This document shows, piece by piece, positions 1 through 9,997 of a DNA stretch of 64,000 nt. Both the position numbers and the translations under genes were made by a program. Where the stretch lies: positions 160,012-224,011 of the forward strand of contig NZ_JAJNCX010000008.1 in NCBI RefSeq assembly GCF_021026315.1, read 5' to 3'. The stretch is from Rhizobium sp. C4. GTDB lineage: Bacteria > Pseudomonadota > Alphaproteobacteria > Rhizobiales > Rhizobiaceae. The notes beneath the pieces are model-generated. The model was not told the origin of the DNA. It was given only the letters and a program-made list of their open reading frames with translations, and did not search any database. How positions within the stretch are numbered: the stretch's first letter is position 1; each line of letters opens with the position of its first letter.

Positions 1-392
1 GCCTCGCGGCGGTTGAGCCCGAGAACATGGATCGGGGCTTCGATGATGTTTTCCAGCACCGTCATATGCGCCCAGAGATTGAAGCTCTGGAACACCATGC
101 CGAGCCCGCTGCGGATGCGTTCCACCTGCCGCCAGCTTTTCGGCTGCAGATGACCGCCGCGCGCAGGCTTCAGGTCGACCTCTTCGCCATTGACCGTGAT
201 GCGCCCGCGATCGGGCATTTCCAGGAGATTGATGCAGCGCAGGAACGTGCTCTTGCCCGAGCCGGACGAGCCGATGATCGAGATCACATCGCCCTGGCGG
301 GCCGTCGTTGAAACGCCTTTCAGCACCTCTTGCGCCCCGAAACGCTTGTGCAGATCTTCAACGCTAAGTGCCTGTGGGCGCAATTCAGCCAT
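1..392 (-). CDS. Polar amino-acid ABC transporter ATP-binding subunit (partial, runs off left edge)
   Basis: Reading the minus strand from the ATG at 392 gives about 130 residues of an ABC ATPase, cut by the window edge. The Walker A motif GSSGSGKST is near residues 40-48 and the Q-loop reads [18 protein letters not shown]. The insertion between Walker A and Q-loop (GEEVDLKPARGGHLQP) is typical of the HisP/OccP/NocP group that energises uptake of histidine, lysine/arginine and opine-type amino acids. The signature motif, Walker B and the C-terminus lie outside the window, so the substrate cannot be named. It is transcribed away from the Lrp/AsnC gene at 552, which suggests local control by that regulator. 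Confidence 0.9.
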   Translation of the reverse strand, partial: MAELRPQALSVEDLHKRFGAQEVLKGVSTTARQGDVISIIGSSGSGKSTFLRCINLLEMPDRGRITVNGEEVDLKPARGGHLQPKSWRQVERIRSGLGMVFQSFNLWAHMTVLENIIEAPIHVLGLNRRE

Positions 393-444
393 GCAAGGGT
401 CCGGTCAATGACAGATGTGACAAACTATCGCGGACAAACGGGAT

Positions 445-478
445 TTTTGCGCGCAATTTTATATCATAATGCGCAAAA
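445..478. promoter_or_regulatory. Inverted repeat, candidate Lrp/AsnC operator in divergent promoter
   Basis: A perfect 8-bp inverted repeat, TTTTGCGC (445-452) and GCGCAAAA (471-478), flanks an AT-rich 18-bp spacer. It lies between the ABC ATPase start (392) and the Lrp/AsnC start (552). Lrp-family proteins bind such AT-rich dyads and often autoregulate. Binding by the neighbouring regulator is inferred. Confidence 0.45.
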
Positions 479-551
479 TATGCAGAAAGCTTTTCCGTAT
501 GCGGATTTTCTGATAGTTTTGTGATCTGAGAATGCTACGGAGACATGCACC

Positions 552-1043
552 ATGGCGACAGAGCAGCTTGATCGCTTCGACCGCGACATCCTCCAGATTG
601 TCCAGCGCAATTGCCAGCGGACCGCCGAAACCATTGCCGAAGAGATCGGTCTTTCGACCTCCGCGGTCCAGCGGCGGCTGAAACGGCTGCGCGAGGATGG
701 CATCATCAAGGCGGAAATCGCCGTCGTGGACCGCAAGGTCACGGGTACGCCGATGGTCTTCATCGTCGGCATGGAGATCGAGCGCGACAATTACGATGCG
801 CTCGCCAAGTTCCGCGTCTGGGCGGAAAAGCAGGACCATATCCAGCAGGTCTATTATGTGACCGGCGCGGTGGATCTGATTGCCATCGTCACAGCGCAGG
901 ATGTTGAACACTATGACGACATCGCTGCCGTCATCATGGCCGAAAACCCGCAGATACGCCGCATGCATACCAATGTCGTGCTGCGCGACGTCAAGCTCGG
1001 CCTCTTCGTGCCGATGGCGGGCGGGGACGAGCCGGGCAAGTAA
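552..1043 (+). CDS. Lrp/AsnC-family transcriptional regulator
   Basis: The protein has 163 residues, the usual size for this family. Residues about 8-60 form the AsnC-type winged helix (FDRDILQIVQRNCQRTAETIA, then STSAVQRRLKRLREDGII). Residues about 65-150 form the RAM/AsnC ligand domain, with the family-typical segment YYVTGAVDLIAIV. A GGAG ribosome-binding site precedes the ATG. It diverges from an amino-acid ABC transporter gene, so an amino-acid effector and control of that transporter are likely. The specific ligand cannot be read from sequence. Confidence 0.92.
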   Translation: MATEQLDRFDRDILQIVQRNCQRTAETIAEEIGLSTSAVQRRLKRLREDGIIKAEIAVVDRKVTGTPMVFIVGMEIERDNYDALAKFRVWAEKQDHIQQVYYVTGAVDLIAIVTAQDVEHYDDIAAVIMAENPQIRRMHTNVVLRDVKLGLFVPMAGGDEPGK

Positions 1044-1115
1044 CCCAACGGCTCTTGATCGGGCAGGCGAAGGATGAGATGAACTTTCGGACGCCGGCTG
1101 TCCGAGGGTAAAATC

Positions 1116-1991
1116 ATGCTGACCGATCTGATCGACCATGGCCTAGGAATGCGAACCGTTTCGCTCCTGCGTTCGCGGGTCACGCTGCACACGATGCCGA
1201 CCAGCGCCGGCTATGAAATCCGCGAGAATACAATCTATTCGTGGGATGGGCGGCTGCGTGGCAACACGCCCTTCACGGTTCTGCAGCACACGATTTCGGG
1301 ACGCGGGTCGCTGCGCTACGAAAACCGCAACATGAAGATTCATGCTGGCGAGACGCTGCTTGTCATCATCCCGCACAATCACCGCTACTGGCTGGAGCAA
1401 GGCGACCGCTGGGAGTATTTCTGGATATCGATGAACGGCATCGATGCGCTGCGCATCCACGAGATGGTGGTGAATGCGCAAGGGCCGGTGCTGAAGCTGA
1501 AGCCGCAGACGATCGACCGGCTGGCCGATTGCACGTTGCGCCTGATGAAAGGCGAGGGCGAGACCCCTGGCCTTGCCTCCGCCATTGCCTATGAGGCGGC
1601 GATGCATCTCTACGATGATGTCTTCGGCCCCTCCGACCGGATCCTGCGCGAACAGAATGCCGTTACCCGAACACTGCAGTTCATCGCCGAAAACCTCAGC
1701 AGCGATCTCAATGTCGACCGGCTGGCGGAAGTGGCGGGCCTCAGCCGCGCGCACTTCTCCCGCAGCTTCGCCACCATGGCGGGCCTGCCGCCGGCGGAAT
1801 ATGTGCAGGAACAGCGCATGCGCCGCGCCGCGCGCCTCCTGATTGCCAATCGCGACATGAGCGTGAAGGAGATCGCGGCGCGCTGCGGCATGTCGGAAAA
1901 CAACTATTTCTCCAAGGTCTTCCGCAAGGCCTATGGCGTCAGCCCCACGGAATTCCGCACCTCCGGCATGTATGCCTCCGCCGATGGCTAG
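1116..1991 (+). CDS. AraC-family transcriptional regulator with cupin-like sensor domain
   Basis: The protein has 291 residues. The N-terminal half resembles the AraC-binding cupin fold (SGRGSLRYENRNMKIHAGE, about residues 65-85). The C-terminal 100 residues carry two helix-turn-helix motifs: LNVDRLAEVAGLSRAHFSRSF and MSVKEIAARCGMSENNYFSKVF, the latter ending in AYGVSPTEFR. GAGGG lies upstream of the ATG at 1116; an internal ATG at 1149 is the alternative start. The gene ends 85 bp before hupU on the same strand, but nothing in the protein points to hydrogen. Family members of this architecture usually sense sugars, so the adjacency to hup may be accidental. Confidence 0.88.
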   Translation: MLTDLIDHGLGMRTVSLLRSRVTLHTMPTSAGYEIRENTIYSWDGRLRGNTPFTVLQHTISGRGSLRYENRNMKIHAGETLLVIIPHNHRYWLEQGDRWEYFWISMNGIDALRIHEMVVNAQGPVLKLKPQTIDRLADCTLRLMKGEGETPGLASAIAYEAAMHLYDDVFGPSDRILREQNAVTRTLQFIAENLSSDLNVDRLAEVAGLSRAHFSRSFATMAGLPPAEYVQEQRMRRAARLLIANRDMSVKEIAARCGMSENNYFSKVFRKAYGVSPTEFRTSGMYASADG

Positions 1992-2076
1992 CCGTTCCAG
2001 CGAAAGCGGAAACCTGTTTCACGGCCGGAACTCTCCGCCCGTTGACGTCGTTTCGGGCCGGTGCGACAAGGATGGC

Positions 2077-3099
2077 ATGAACGCAGTCCCTTCATCACGC
2101 GCCAACAAGACTTTGCTCTGGCTCCAGGCCGGAAGCTGCGGCGGCTGCACCATGTCCGTGCTGGAAGTGGGCGCCAAGGGCCTCATGCGCGAGCTGCAAA
2201 GCTTCGGGATCGATCTGCTCTGGCATCCGTCGCTCAGCGAGGAATCCGGCAGCGAGGCGATCGAGATTTTTGAGGATGTGGCCGAGGGGCGCCGCCCGCT
2301 CGACATTCTCTGCATCGAAGGCTCCATCATGATGGGGCCGGACGGGACGGGGCTCTATAGCCGCATGGCCGGCACCGGCAAGACGACGCTGGACTGGGTT
2401 CGGCGGCTCGCCCCGCGGGCCAATTATTGCGTGGCCGTCGGCACCTGTGCGGCCTTTGGTGGCATCCCGGCAGCCATGCCCTTTTCCGATGACGTCAGCG
2501 GCTTGCAACATGGCGACCGGCTCGACGGCGGGGCGCTGGGACGCGATTTCCACTCGCTCTCCGGCATGCCGGTGATCAATATCGCCGGCTGCGCGCCGCA
2601 TCCGGGTTGGATCATGGAAACGCTGGGCGCCATTGCCTTTGACGAGTTTGGGCCAAGCGATCTCGACAAGCTCGGCCGGCCGCGTTTCTACGCCAAGACG
2701 CTTGCCCATCACGGCTGCGACCGCAACGAATATTACGAGTTCAAGGCGAGCGCCGAAAAGCTCTCCGATCTCGGCTGCATGATGGAACATCTCGGCTGCA
2801 AGGCGACGCAGGCAGTGGGCGATTGCAACCAGCGCGCCTGGAATGGCGGCGGCTCCTGCACCCATGGCGGCTTTTCCTGCATCGCCTGCACCTCGCCCGG
2901 TTTCGAAGCCGCCAACGGCTTCCTCAAGACGCCCAAGGTCGCCGGCATCCCGGTCGGCCTGCCGCTCGACATGCCGAAGGCCTGGTTCGTGGCGCTCGCA
3001 GCACTTTCGAAATCCGCGACGCCTGAACGGGTGCGCAAGAATGCCACGTCCGACCGGGTCACGACCGACCCGCAGCGCGGCAAGGCGGGTCGCGAATGA
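2077..3099 (+). CDS. hupU: Regulatory (H2-sensing) [NiFe]-hydrogenase small subunit HupU/HoxB
   Basis: The 340-residue protein carries the proximal [4Fe-4S] motif near its N-terminus (GSCGGCTMSVLE) and later cysteine clusters (GCAPHPGW; HHGCDRNEYYEF; SCIACTSPGF). It has no Tat signal peptide and no C-terminal membrane anchor, unlike HupS downstream, which fits a cytoplasmic sensor hydrogenase. The ATG at 2077 has AAGGA just upstream. The reading frame stays open farther upstream, but that part overlaps the AraC gene and does not look like a small subunit. It overlaps hupV by 4 bp (ATGA). In family members HupUV signals H2 to the kinase HupT. Confidence 0.93.
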   Translation: MNAVPSSRANKTLLWLQAGSCGGCTMSVLEVGAKGLMRELQSFGIDLLWHPSLSEESGSEAIEIFEDVAEGRRPLDILCIEGSIMMGPDGTGLYSRMAGTGKTTLDWVRRLAPRANYCVAVGTCAAFGGIPAAMPFSDDVSGLQHGDRLDGGALGRDFHSLSGMPVINIAGCAPHPGWIMETLGAIAFDEFGPSDLDKLGRPRFYAKTLAHHGCDRNEYYEFKASAEKLSDLGCMMEHLGCKATQAVGDCNQRAWNGGGSCTHGGFSCIACTSPGFEAANGFLKTPKVAGIPVGLPLDMPKAWFVALAALSKSATPERVRKNATSDRVTTDPQRGKAGRE

Positions 3100-4535
3100 C
3101 GCGCGTCATTGCCGGGCCGTTCAATCGCGTCGAGGGCGATCTGGAAGTCACGCTCGACATTCAGGACGGCGTGATTGCCCGCGCCGAGGTGACGACGACG
3201 CTCTATCGCGGCTTCGAGGCAATCCTTTCCGGTCGCCCGCCATCGGATGCGCTGGTGATCGCGCCGCGCATCTGCGGCATCTGTTCGGTGTCGCAATCGA
3301 TTGCCGCAGCCAGTGCGCTGCGCAATCTGGCTGGCGGCAGGGCCGCGCCGAACGGCTATCTGGCGGCCAATCTGGCGCATGCCGCAGAGAATATCGCCGA
3401 CCATCTGACGCATTTCTATCTTTTCTTCATGCCGGATTTCGCCCGCGCGGAATATGCGGAGCGCGGCTGGTTCGATGCGACGGTCGAGCGCTTCAAGGCG
3501 GTGAGCGGCAATGCATCCGCCGACTATCTGCCTGCCCGCCGTCGGCTTCTGGAAATCATGGGCATCATCGCCGGCAAGTGGCCGCATTCGCTGGCCTTCC
3601 AGCCGGGCGGGGTGACGAAGGCGATCGATATCGGCGAACGCGTGCGGCTTGCCGCGATCCTCGCCGACTTTCAGGTGTTTCTTGAACAGACGCTTTTCGG
3701 CGTGTCACTGGACGATATCCTGTCCATGCAGACGGAAGACGATCTCGATGCGTTTCGCGAAAGCAGCAAGGGCGACTTCGCGTCTTTCCTCGACATCGCG
3801 GATGATCTGGCGCTGCGCAATCTCGGCCGTGGACCGGGCCTACTTCTGTCTTACGGAGCCTATCACGAGGCGGAAACCTCACTTTTCCCAGCGGGCATTG
3901 CCGGGCTTGGCGGCGTGACACCCTTTGATGGCAGCCGCATTTCCGAAGATGTCGCCTTTTCGTGGTTCAGCGATACGGCGACAACGCCATTTGACGCGGA
4001 AACGACGCCGGATGCGCTGAAAAGCGGGGCCTATTCCTGGGCCAAGGCGCCGCGCATAGACGGCCAGCCGATGGAGACGGGGGCGGCAGCCCGGCTCACC
4101 ATTGCCGGCCATCCGCTGATCACGGCGCTCATTGCCCGCGACGGCGGAACCTCGGTGCGCACGCGCGTCATCGCCCGCCTTGTCGAGACGGCCATTCTCG
4201 TTCACGCGATGCAGGGCTGGCTCAGGGAATTGCGCCTCAAGGACGCCTTTTCCACCCATTTCGCCCTGCCGGACGATGCCCGTGCGGCGGGCATGGTGGA
4301 GGCGGCGCGTGGGGCGCTCGGCCATTGGGTGACGCTCTCCAACGGCAAGATCGAGCGCTACCAGATCATCGCGCCCACCACCTGGAATTTCTCGCCCCGC
4401 GACCGTTCCGGTCTTGCCGGCCCGCTGGAGCAGGCGCTGGAGGGTGTCGAGACCGGCACGCTCGGCGCAAAATCGGCAGCGCTCCAGCATGTCATCCGCT
4501 CCTTCGACCCCTGCATGGTCTGCACCGCGCATTGA
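3096..4535 (+). CDS. hupV: Regulatory [NiFe]-hydrogenase large subunit HupV/HoxC
   Basis: The 479-residue protein has both nickel-binding motifs: RICGICSVSQS near residue 60 and DPCMVCTAH at the very end. It stops exactly at the histidine after the second CxxC, so there is no cleavable C-terminal peptide. That is the hallmark of sensory hydrogenases, which do not need a maturation protease of the HupD type. Together with HupU it should detect H2 and control HupT/HoxA. Its presence separates this cluster from R. leguminosarum type clusters that lack hupUV and suggests H2-responsive expression in free-living cells. Confidence 0.94.
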   Translation: MTRVIAGPFNRVEGDLEVTLDIQDGVIARAEVTTTLYRGFEAILSGRPPSDALVIAPRICGICSVSQSIAAASALRNLAGGRAAPNGYLAANLAHAAENIADHLTHFYLFFMPDFARAEYAERGWFDATVERFKAVSGNASADYLPARRRLLEIMGIIAGKWPHSLAFQPGGVTKAIDIGERVRLAAILADFQVFLEQTLFGVSLDDILSMQTEDDLDAFRESSKGDFASFLDIADDLALRNLGRGPGLLLSYGAYHEAETSLFPAGIAGLGGVTPFDGSRISEDVAFSWFSDTATTPFDAETTPDALKSGAYSWAKAPRIDGQPMETGAAARLTIAGHPLITALIARDGGTSVRTRVIARLVETAILVHAMQGWLRELRLKDAFSTHFALPDDARAAGMVEAARGALGHWVTLSNGKIERYQIIAPTTWNFSPRDRSGLAGPLEQALEGVETGTLGAKSAALQHVIRSFDPCMVCTAH

Positions 4536-4584
4536 GCCGGCGCGTGGACACTGCGCTGTAAGCCGCCTTTCCAGACCCCGGTCA

Positions 4585-4595
4585 TTGCCTTTCCA
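4585..4595. promoter_or_regulatory. Possible HoxA/HupR enhancer site (TTG-N5-CCA)
   Basis: TTGCCTTTCCA differs by one base from the TTG-N5-CAA element described for HupR in Rhodobacter capsulatus. It lies about 150 bp upstream of the start site predicted from the sigma54 promoter at 4714-4730, the distance expected for an enhancer. A single near-match is weak evidence by itself. Confidence 0.3.
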
Positions 4596-4713
4596 TTGAT
4601 GGCTCCTGCGAGGGGCGTCTGACCTCCTCCAGGCCTGCATTCTGCCGCTTCGGCCTCGAAATATATCGTTAAAATTCAACACGTTTTATCCGGCTTTCCA
4701 TCTCCCTGCAAAA

Positions 4714-4730
4714 CTGGTCCGGTTCTTGCT
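4714..4730 (+). promoter_or_regulatory. sigma54 (-24/-12) promoter of hupSL
   Basis: CTGGTCCGGTTCTTGCT carries the invariant GG (4716-4717) and GC (4728-4729) separated by exactly 10 bp, and the TTGCT of the -12 box. It ends 68 bp before the hupS ATG. An AT-rich tract at 4659-4680, about 60-80 bp upstream of the predicted start, is well placed for DNA bending by IHF. HoxA, encoded in the same cluster, is a sigma54-type activator with a GAFTGA loop, so the promoter and its likely activator are both present. Confidence 0.8.
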
Positions 4731-4798
4731 GTTCTCCCGATCATGTCTGCCAGAGGGTCGGCGCGGACAGAACAAACTTGAAAATGTCGGAGGAGAGC

Positions 4799-5881
4799 AT
4801 GGCCGCAACCGAAACCTTTTATGATGTCATTCGCCGTCAGGGGATCACCCGGCGAAGCTTCACGAAATTCTGCAGCCTGACAGCGGCGAGCCTCGGCTTC
4901 GGCCCGGCTGGCGCGAAGGCCATGGAACAGGCGCTGGAAACCAAGGAGCGCGTTCCGGTCATCTGGATGCATGGTCTGGAATGCACCTGCTGTTCGGAAA
5001 GCTTCATCCGTTCGGCCCATCCGCTGGTCAAGGATGTGGTCCTGTCGATGATCTCGCTCGACTATGACGATACGATCATGGCGGCCGCCGGCAAACAGGC
5101 CGAGGCAATCCTCGAAGAGACCAAGCAGAAATACAAGGGCAAGTATATTCTCGCCGTCGAGGGCAATCCGCCGCTCAACGAAGACGGCATGTTCTGCATC
5201 GACGGCGGCAAGCCCTTTGTCGAGAAGCTGAAATGGATGGCCGAGGACGCCATGGCGATCATCGCCTGGGGCGCCTGCGCCTCCTGGGGTTGCGTGCAGG
5301 CCGCCAAGCCTAACCCGACACAAGCCACCCCGATCGACAAGGTCATCAAGGACAAGCCGATCATCAAGGTTCCGGGCTGTCCGCCGATCGCCGAGGTCAT
5401 GACCGGCGTCGTCACCTTCATCACCACCTTTGGCCGTCTGCCCGAGCTGGACCGTCAGGGCCGGCCGCAAATGTTCTATTCGCAGCGCATTCACGACAAA
5501 TGCTATCGCCGCCCGCATTTCGATGCCGGCCAGTTTGTCGAGGAGTGGGACGACGAGGGCGCGCGCAAGGGCTACTGTCTCTACAAGATGGGCTGCAAGG
5601 GCCCGACGACCTACAATGCCTGTTCCACCGTGCGCTGGAACGGCGGCGTCTCCTTCCCCATCCAGTCCGGCCATGGCTGTATCGGCTGCTCGGAAGACGG
5701 TTTCTGGGACAAGGGCTCCTTCTACGACCGCCTCACCACGATCAACCAGTTCGGCATTGAGGCCAATGCGGACCAGATCGGCCGGACGGCCGCAGGCGTC
5801 GTCGGCGCCGGCATCGTTGCGCATGCCGCCATCACGGCGGTGAAGCGCGTCACCACGAAACGCGAAAAGACCGACGCCTGA
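4799..5881 (+). CDS. hupS: Uptake [NiFe]-hydrogenase small subunit (Tat-exported)
   Basis: The 360-residue protein starts with a long twin-arginine signal (ITRRSFTKF near residue 23; cleavage likely near AKA). The proximal cluster motif is LECTCCSES, with further Fe-S ligands at [22 protein letters not shown] and [13 protein letters not shown]-terminal hydrophobic helix ([18 protein letters not shown]) anchors it to the periplasmic face of the inner membrane. The ATG at 4799 was chosen because GGAGG lies 5 nt upstream; an in-frame ATG at 4784 lies ahead of that site. It transfers electrons from HupL to the cytochrome HupC. Confidence 0.96.
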   Translation: MAATETFYDVIRRQGITRRSFTKFCSLTAASLGFGPAGAKAMEQALETKERVPVIWMHGLECTCCSESFIRSAHPLVKDVVLSMISLDYDDTIMAAAGKQAEAILEETKQKYKGKYILAVEGNPPLNEDGMFCIDGGKPFVEKLKWMAEDAMAIIAWGACASWGCVQAAKPNPTQATPIDKVIKDKPIIKVPGCPPIAEVMTGVVTFITTFGRLPELDRQGRPQMFYSQRIHDKCYRRPHFDAGQFVEEWDDEGARKGYCLYKMGCKGPTTYNACSTVRWNGGVSFPIQSGHGCIGCSEDGFWDKGSFYDRLTTINQFGIEANADQIGRTAAGVVGAGIVAHAAITAVKRVTTKREKTDA

Positions 5882-5903
5882 GACTTCCGGGGGAGATACC
5901 GAA

Positions 5904-7694
<1,791 letters not shown>

Positions 7695-7709
7695 GGGGAG
7701 GATGGGGGG

Positions 7710-8432
7710 ATGTCATATTCCGAAACCAAGGCCGCCGACGCGCATGGCGAACAGGCGATCGACCGCAAGAGCGTCTATGTCTATGAAGCGCCCGTGCGCA
7801 TCTGGCATTGGGTCAATGCGCTGGCCATCCTGACGCTGGCGCTGACCGGCTATTTCATCGGTTCTCCGCTTCCCTCGGTTCCGGGGGAGGCAAGCGCCAA
7901 CTTCCTGATGGGCTATATCCGCTTCACGCATTTCGCCGCCGGGCAGATATTGGCGATCTTCCTGATCCTGCGTGTCTACTGGGCCTTCGTTGGCAACAAG
8001 CATGCGCGCCAGATCTTCTACGTGCCCTTCTGGAGCGGCCGTTACTGGAGCGAATGGCTGCATGAGGTGAAGTGGTACACATTCCTCGCCCGCCAGCCGA
8101 AGAAATATGTGGGCCACAACCCGCTCGCCCAGTTCACCATGTTCTTCATGGTGACGCTGCCGCTCTTCTTCATGGTGATCACGGGCTTTGCGCTCTATAG
8201 CGAAGGCACGGGCCGCGACAGCTGGGAATACAAACTCTTCGGCTGGGTTTTCTCGATCTTCCCGAACAGCCAGGACATCCACACCCTGCATCATCTCGGC
8301 ATGTGGGTCATTCTCACCTTCGTCATGGTGCATATCTACGTCGCCGTGCGCGAGGATATCATGAGCCGGCAAAGCATCATCTCCTCGATGATTTCCGGCG
8401 AGCGCCTGTTCAAGGACGAGGAGGACGACTGA
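7710..8432 (+). CDS. hupC: Hydrogenase cytochrome b subunit (HupC/HyaC family)
   Basis: The 240-residue membrane protein has four predicted transmembrane segments (for example WHWVNALAILTLALTGYFIG and MFFMVTLPLFFMVITGFAL). Histidines in or near them (RIWHWVNA; IRFTHFAAG; HTLHHLGMW; VMVHIYVAV) are likely haem ligands. It accepts electrons from HupS and passes them to the quinone pool. A strong GGGGAGGA ribosome-binding region precedes the ATG. Length and position after hupL match the family. Confidence 0.95.
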   Translation: MSYSETKAADAHGEQAIDRKSVYVYEAPVRIWHWVNALAILTLALTGYFIGSPLPSVPGEASANFLMGYIRFTHFAAGQILAIFLILRVYWAFVGNKHARQIFYVPFWSGRYWSEWLHEVKWYTFLARQPKKYVGHNPLAQFTMFFMVTLPLFFMVITGFALYSEGTGRDSWEYKLFGWVFSIFPNSQDIHTLHHLGMWVILTFVMVHIYVAVREDIMSRQSIISSMISGERLFKDEEDD

Positions 8433-8433
8433 G

Positions 8434-9021
8434 ATGGCGGATCAGAAGCCCAAGGTTCTCGTTCTCGGCATCGGCAATATCCTCTGGGCCGATGAGGGTT
8501 TCGGCGTCCGCGCCGTCGAAGCCTTCCATCAGGCCTATAAGGTAGCCGACAATGTCACTATCCTCGATGGCGGCACGCAGGGGCTCTACCTCGTCCACTA
8601 CGTGACCGAGGCTGACTATCTCATCGTCTTCGATGCCATCGACTATGGGCTCGTCCCCGGCACGCTGAAACTCGTGCGCGACGACGAAGTGCCGAAATTC
8701 ACCGGCGCGAAGAAGATGAGCCTGCACCAGACCGGCTTTCAGGAAGTGCTCAGCGCCGCCGACCTCATGGGCGGCTATCCGGAACGCCTCGCGCTGATCG
8801 GCTGCCAGCCAGTTGACCTTGAAGACTGGGGCGGGCCGGTGACGGAGCCGGTCCGGGCCGTGATCCCGCAGGCGCTCGACGTGGCCGTTGATCTCCTGCG
8901 CTCCTGGGGCATCGGTGTCGAGCCGCGTGCGCCGGGCGAGATCGCCCCGCCGCTTCTCGAAAACGATATCGACTTCGAACGCTACGAGCGGCGCGCGGAC
9001 GCGGACGCGCTTTCCGCCTGA
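8434..9021 (+). CDS. hupD: Hydrogenase maturation endopeptidase HupD
   Basis: The 195-residue protein has the family N-terminus VLGIGNILWADEGFGVRAVE, whose glutamate/aspartate region binds nickel. A central FDAIDYG and SLHQTGFQE supply the other expected metal ligands (Asp and His, as in HybD/HyaD). It cleaves the C-terminal tail of HupL once nickel is in place. It starts 1 bp after hupC. The regulatory large subunit HupV has no tail and should not be a substrate. Confidence 0.94.
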   Translation: MADQKPKVLVLGIGNILWADEGFGVRAVEAFHQAYKVADNVTILDGGTQGLYLVHYVTEADYLIVFDAIDYGLVPGTLKLVRDDEVPKFTGAKKMSLHQTGFQEVLSAADLMGGYPERLALIGCQPVDLEDWGGPVTEPVRAVIPQALDVAVDLLRSWGIGVEPRAPGEIAPPLLENDIDFERYERRADADALSA

Positions 9022-9027
9022 GACCCC

Positions 9028-9050
9028 GCCCGGCGATACGCTCGCCGGGC
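9028..9050 (+). terminator. Stem-loop between hupD and hupF, terminator-like
   Basis: GCCCGGCGA (9028-9036) and TCGCCGGGC (9042-9050) form a perfect 9-bp stem with a 5-nt loop, followed by CTTTGCCTTTT. It could be an intrinsic terminator or an mRNA processing/stability hairpin that reduces expression of hupF relative to the structural genes. It sits where hupE is found in R. leguminosarum type clusters. Confidence 0.55.
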
Positions 9051-9080
9051 CTTTGCCTTTTGAAGACAAGGACTGAACCC

Positions 9081-9377
9081 ATGTGCATCGGCATTCCCAT
9101 GCAGGTCGTCATCTCTGGCCCCTTCGAGGCCATCTGCGAACGGCATGGAAAGACGCATTCGCTGTCGATGATGCTGATCGGCGAACAGCCGGTCGGCACA
9201 TGGGTCCTGACGCATCTCGGCTCCGCCATTCGCGTGCTGGACGAGGCGGAAGCGCGCAGCATCGATGATGCGCTGACAGGGCTTTCCGAAGCGGTTGAAG
9301 GCCGTTCCTTCGATGCGCTTTTTGCCGATCTGATCAATCGCGAGCCGGAACTGCCGGCGCATCTGCGCGAGATGTGA
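9081..9377 (+). CDS. hupF: HupF, HypC-like hydrogenase maturation chaperone
   Basis: The 98-residue protein begins MCIGIPMQV, with the conserved N-terminal Met-Cys of the HypC/HupF/HybG family, and includes VGTWVLTHLGSAIRVLDEAEA. The second-position cysteine binds the Fe(CN)2CO intermediate or the HupL precursor. HypC at 16290 is the paralogue. The ATG at 9081 was chosen because MCIGIP must be the mature start; an in-frame ATG 21 bp upstream lies next to the hairpin. In R. leguminosarum HupF also protects HupL under oxygen. Confidence 0.93.
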   Translation: MCIGIPMQVVISGPFEAICERHGKTHSLSMMLIGEQPVGTWVLTHLGSAIRVLDEAEARSIDDALTGLSEAVEGRSFDALFADLINREPELPAHLREM

Positions 9378-9484
9378 AAAGAACCTTTCCAGACTGGAAG
9401 CTCTCTTTTCACAAATTCGGCGACCACAAAAATCGCCGCTGCAAATTCTCCTTACATTTCAGTGGAATCCCGCTTTACCCCCAA

Positions 9485-9501
9485 CTGGCATGCGCTTTGC
9501 T
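9485..9501 (+). promoter_or_regulatory. Internal sigma54 promoter upstream of hupG
   Basis: CTGGCATGCGCTTTGCT has GG (9487-9488) and GC (9499-9500) with 10 bp between them, and is very close to the consensus TGGCACG-N4-TTGC. It ends 46 bp before the hupG ATG, in the only sizeable gap (170 bp) within hupD-hypE. An equivalent internal promoter for hupGHIJ is known in R. leguminosarum. I saw no clear NifA-type TGT-N10-ACA element in the gap. Confidence 0.82.
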
Positions 9502-9547
9502 AAGTTAGAGCTAAGGAAAAAATCCTGGCAATCAGGGGAGGAAGCCC

Positions 9548-9997
9548 ATGCCGTCAGCACTGGTCCGTGCGCTCAGCGAGCGCATGAATTTGCCGTTACT
9601 GGACGAAACCAATATCGACGCCTTTCTCGCGCCCACGGCCGAAGAGGTCGATCACACGATCATCTTCTTCACCGGTGATCCGGCGCAGCGCAGCGAAACG
9701 AATGACGTTGCCGTCGTGCTGCCGGAAATTCTCCAGACATTTCAGGGCCGTCTGCGCGGCGGCGTGGTTCGGCGCGGACATGAGGACAAGCTGAAGGCGC
9801 GTTTCCATGTCGTCATCATGCCAAGCCTCGTCGTCACCCGCCGCAGCGATATCATGGGCATCATGCCGAAGGTGCGGGACTGGTCCGAATATATGGACAA
9901 TATCGGCGGCTGGCTGGAGCCGGGTGCCGAACCGATGAAGACGCCCGCGCCGCAGCGCGTGGAAATTACCCATGCAGGCGTGAGGATTGACGCATGA
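9548..9997 (+). CDS. hupG: HupG/HyaE-family hydrogenase assembly protein
   Basis: The 149-residue protein has the HyaE/HupG thioredoxin-like pattern (HTIIFFTGDPAQRSETNDVAVVL; FHVVIMPSLVVTRR), without the CxxC of a redox-active thioredoxin. In relatives it assists HupS maturation or acts as a chaperone that holds the small subunit before Tat export. The ATG at 9548 follows GGGGAGGA. It overlaps hupH by 4 bp (ATGA) and is the first gene behind the internal sigma54 promoter. Confidence 0.9.
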   Translation: MPSALVRALSERMNLPLLDETNIDAFLAPTAEEVDHTIIFFTGDPAQRSETNDVAVVLPEILQTFQGRLRGGVVRRGHEDKLKARFHVVIMPSLVVTRRSDIMGIMPKVRDWSEYMDNIGGWLEPGAEPMKTPAPQRVEITHAGVRIDA

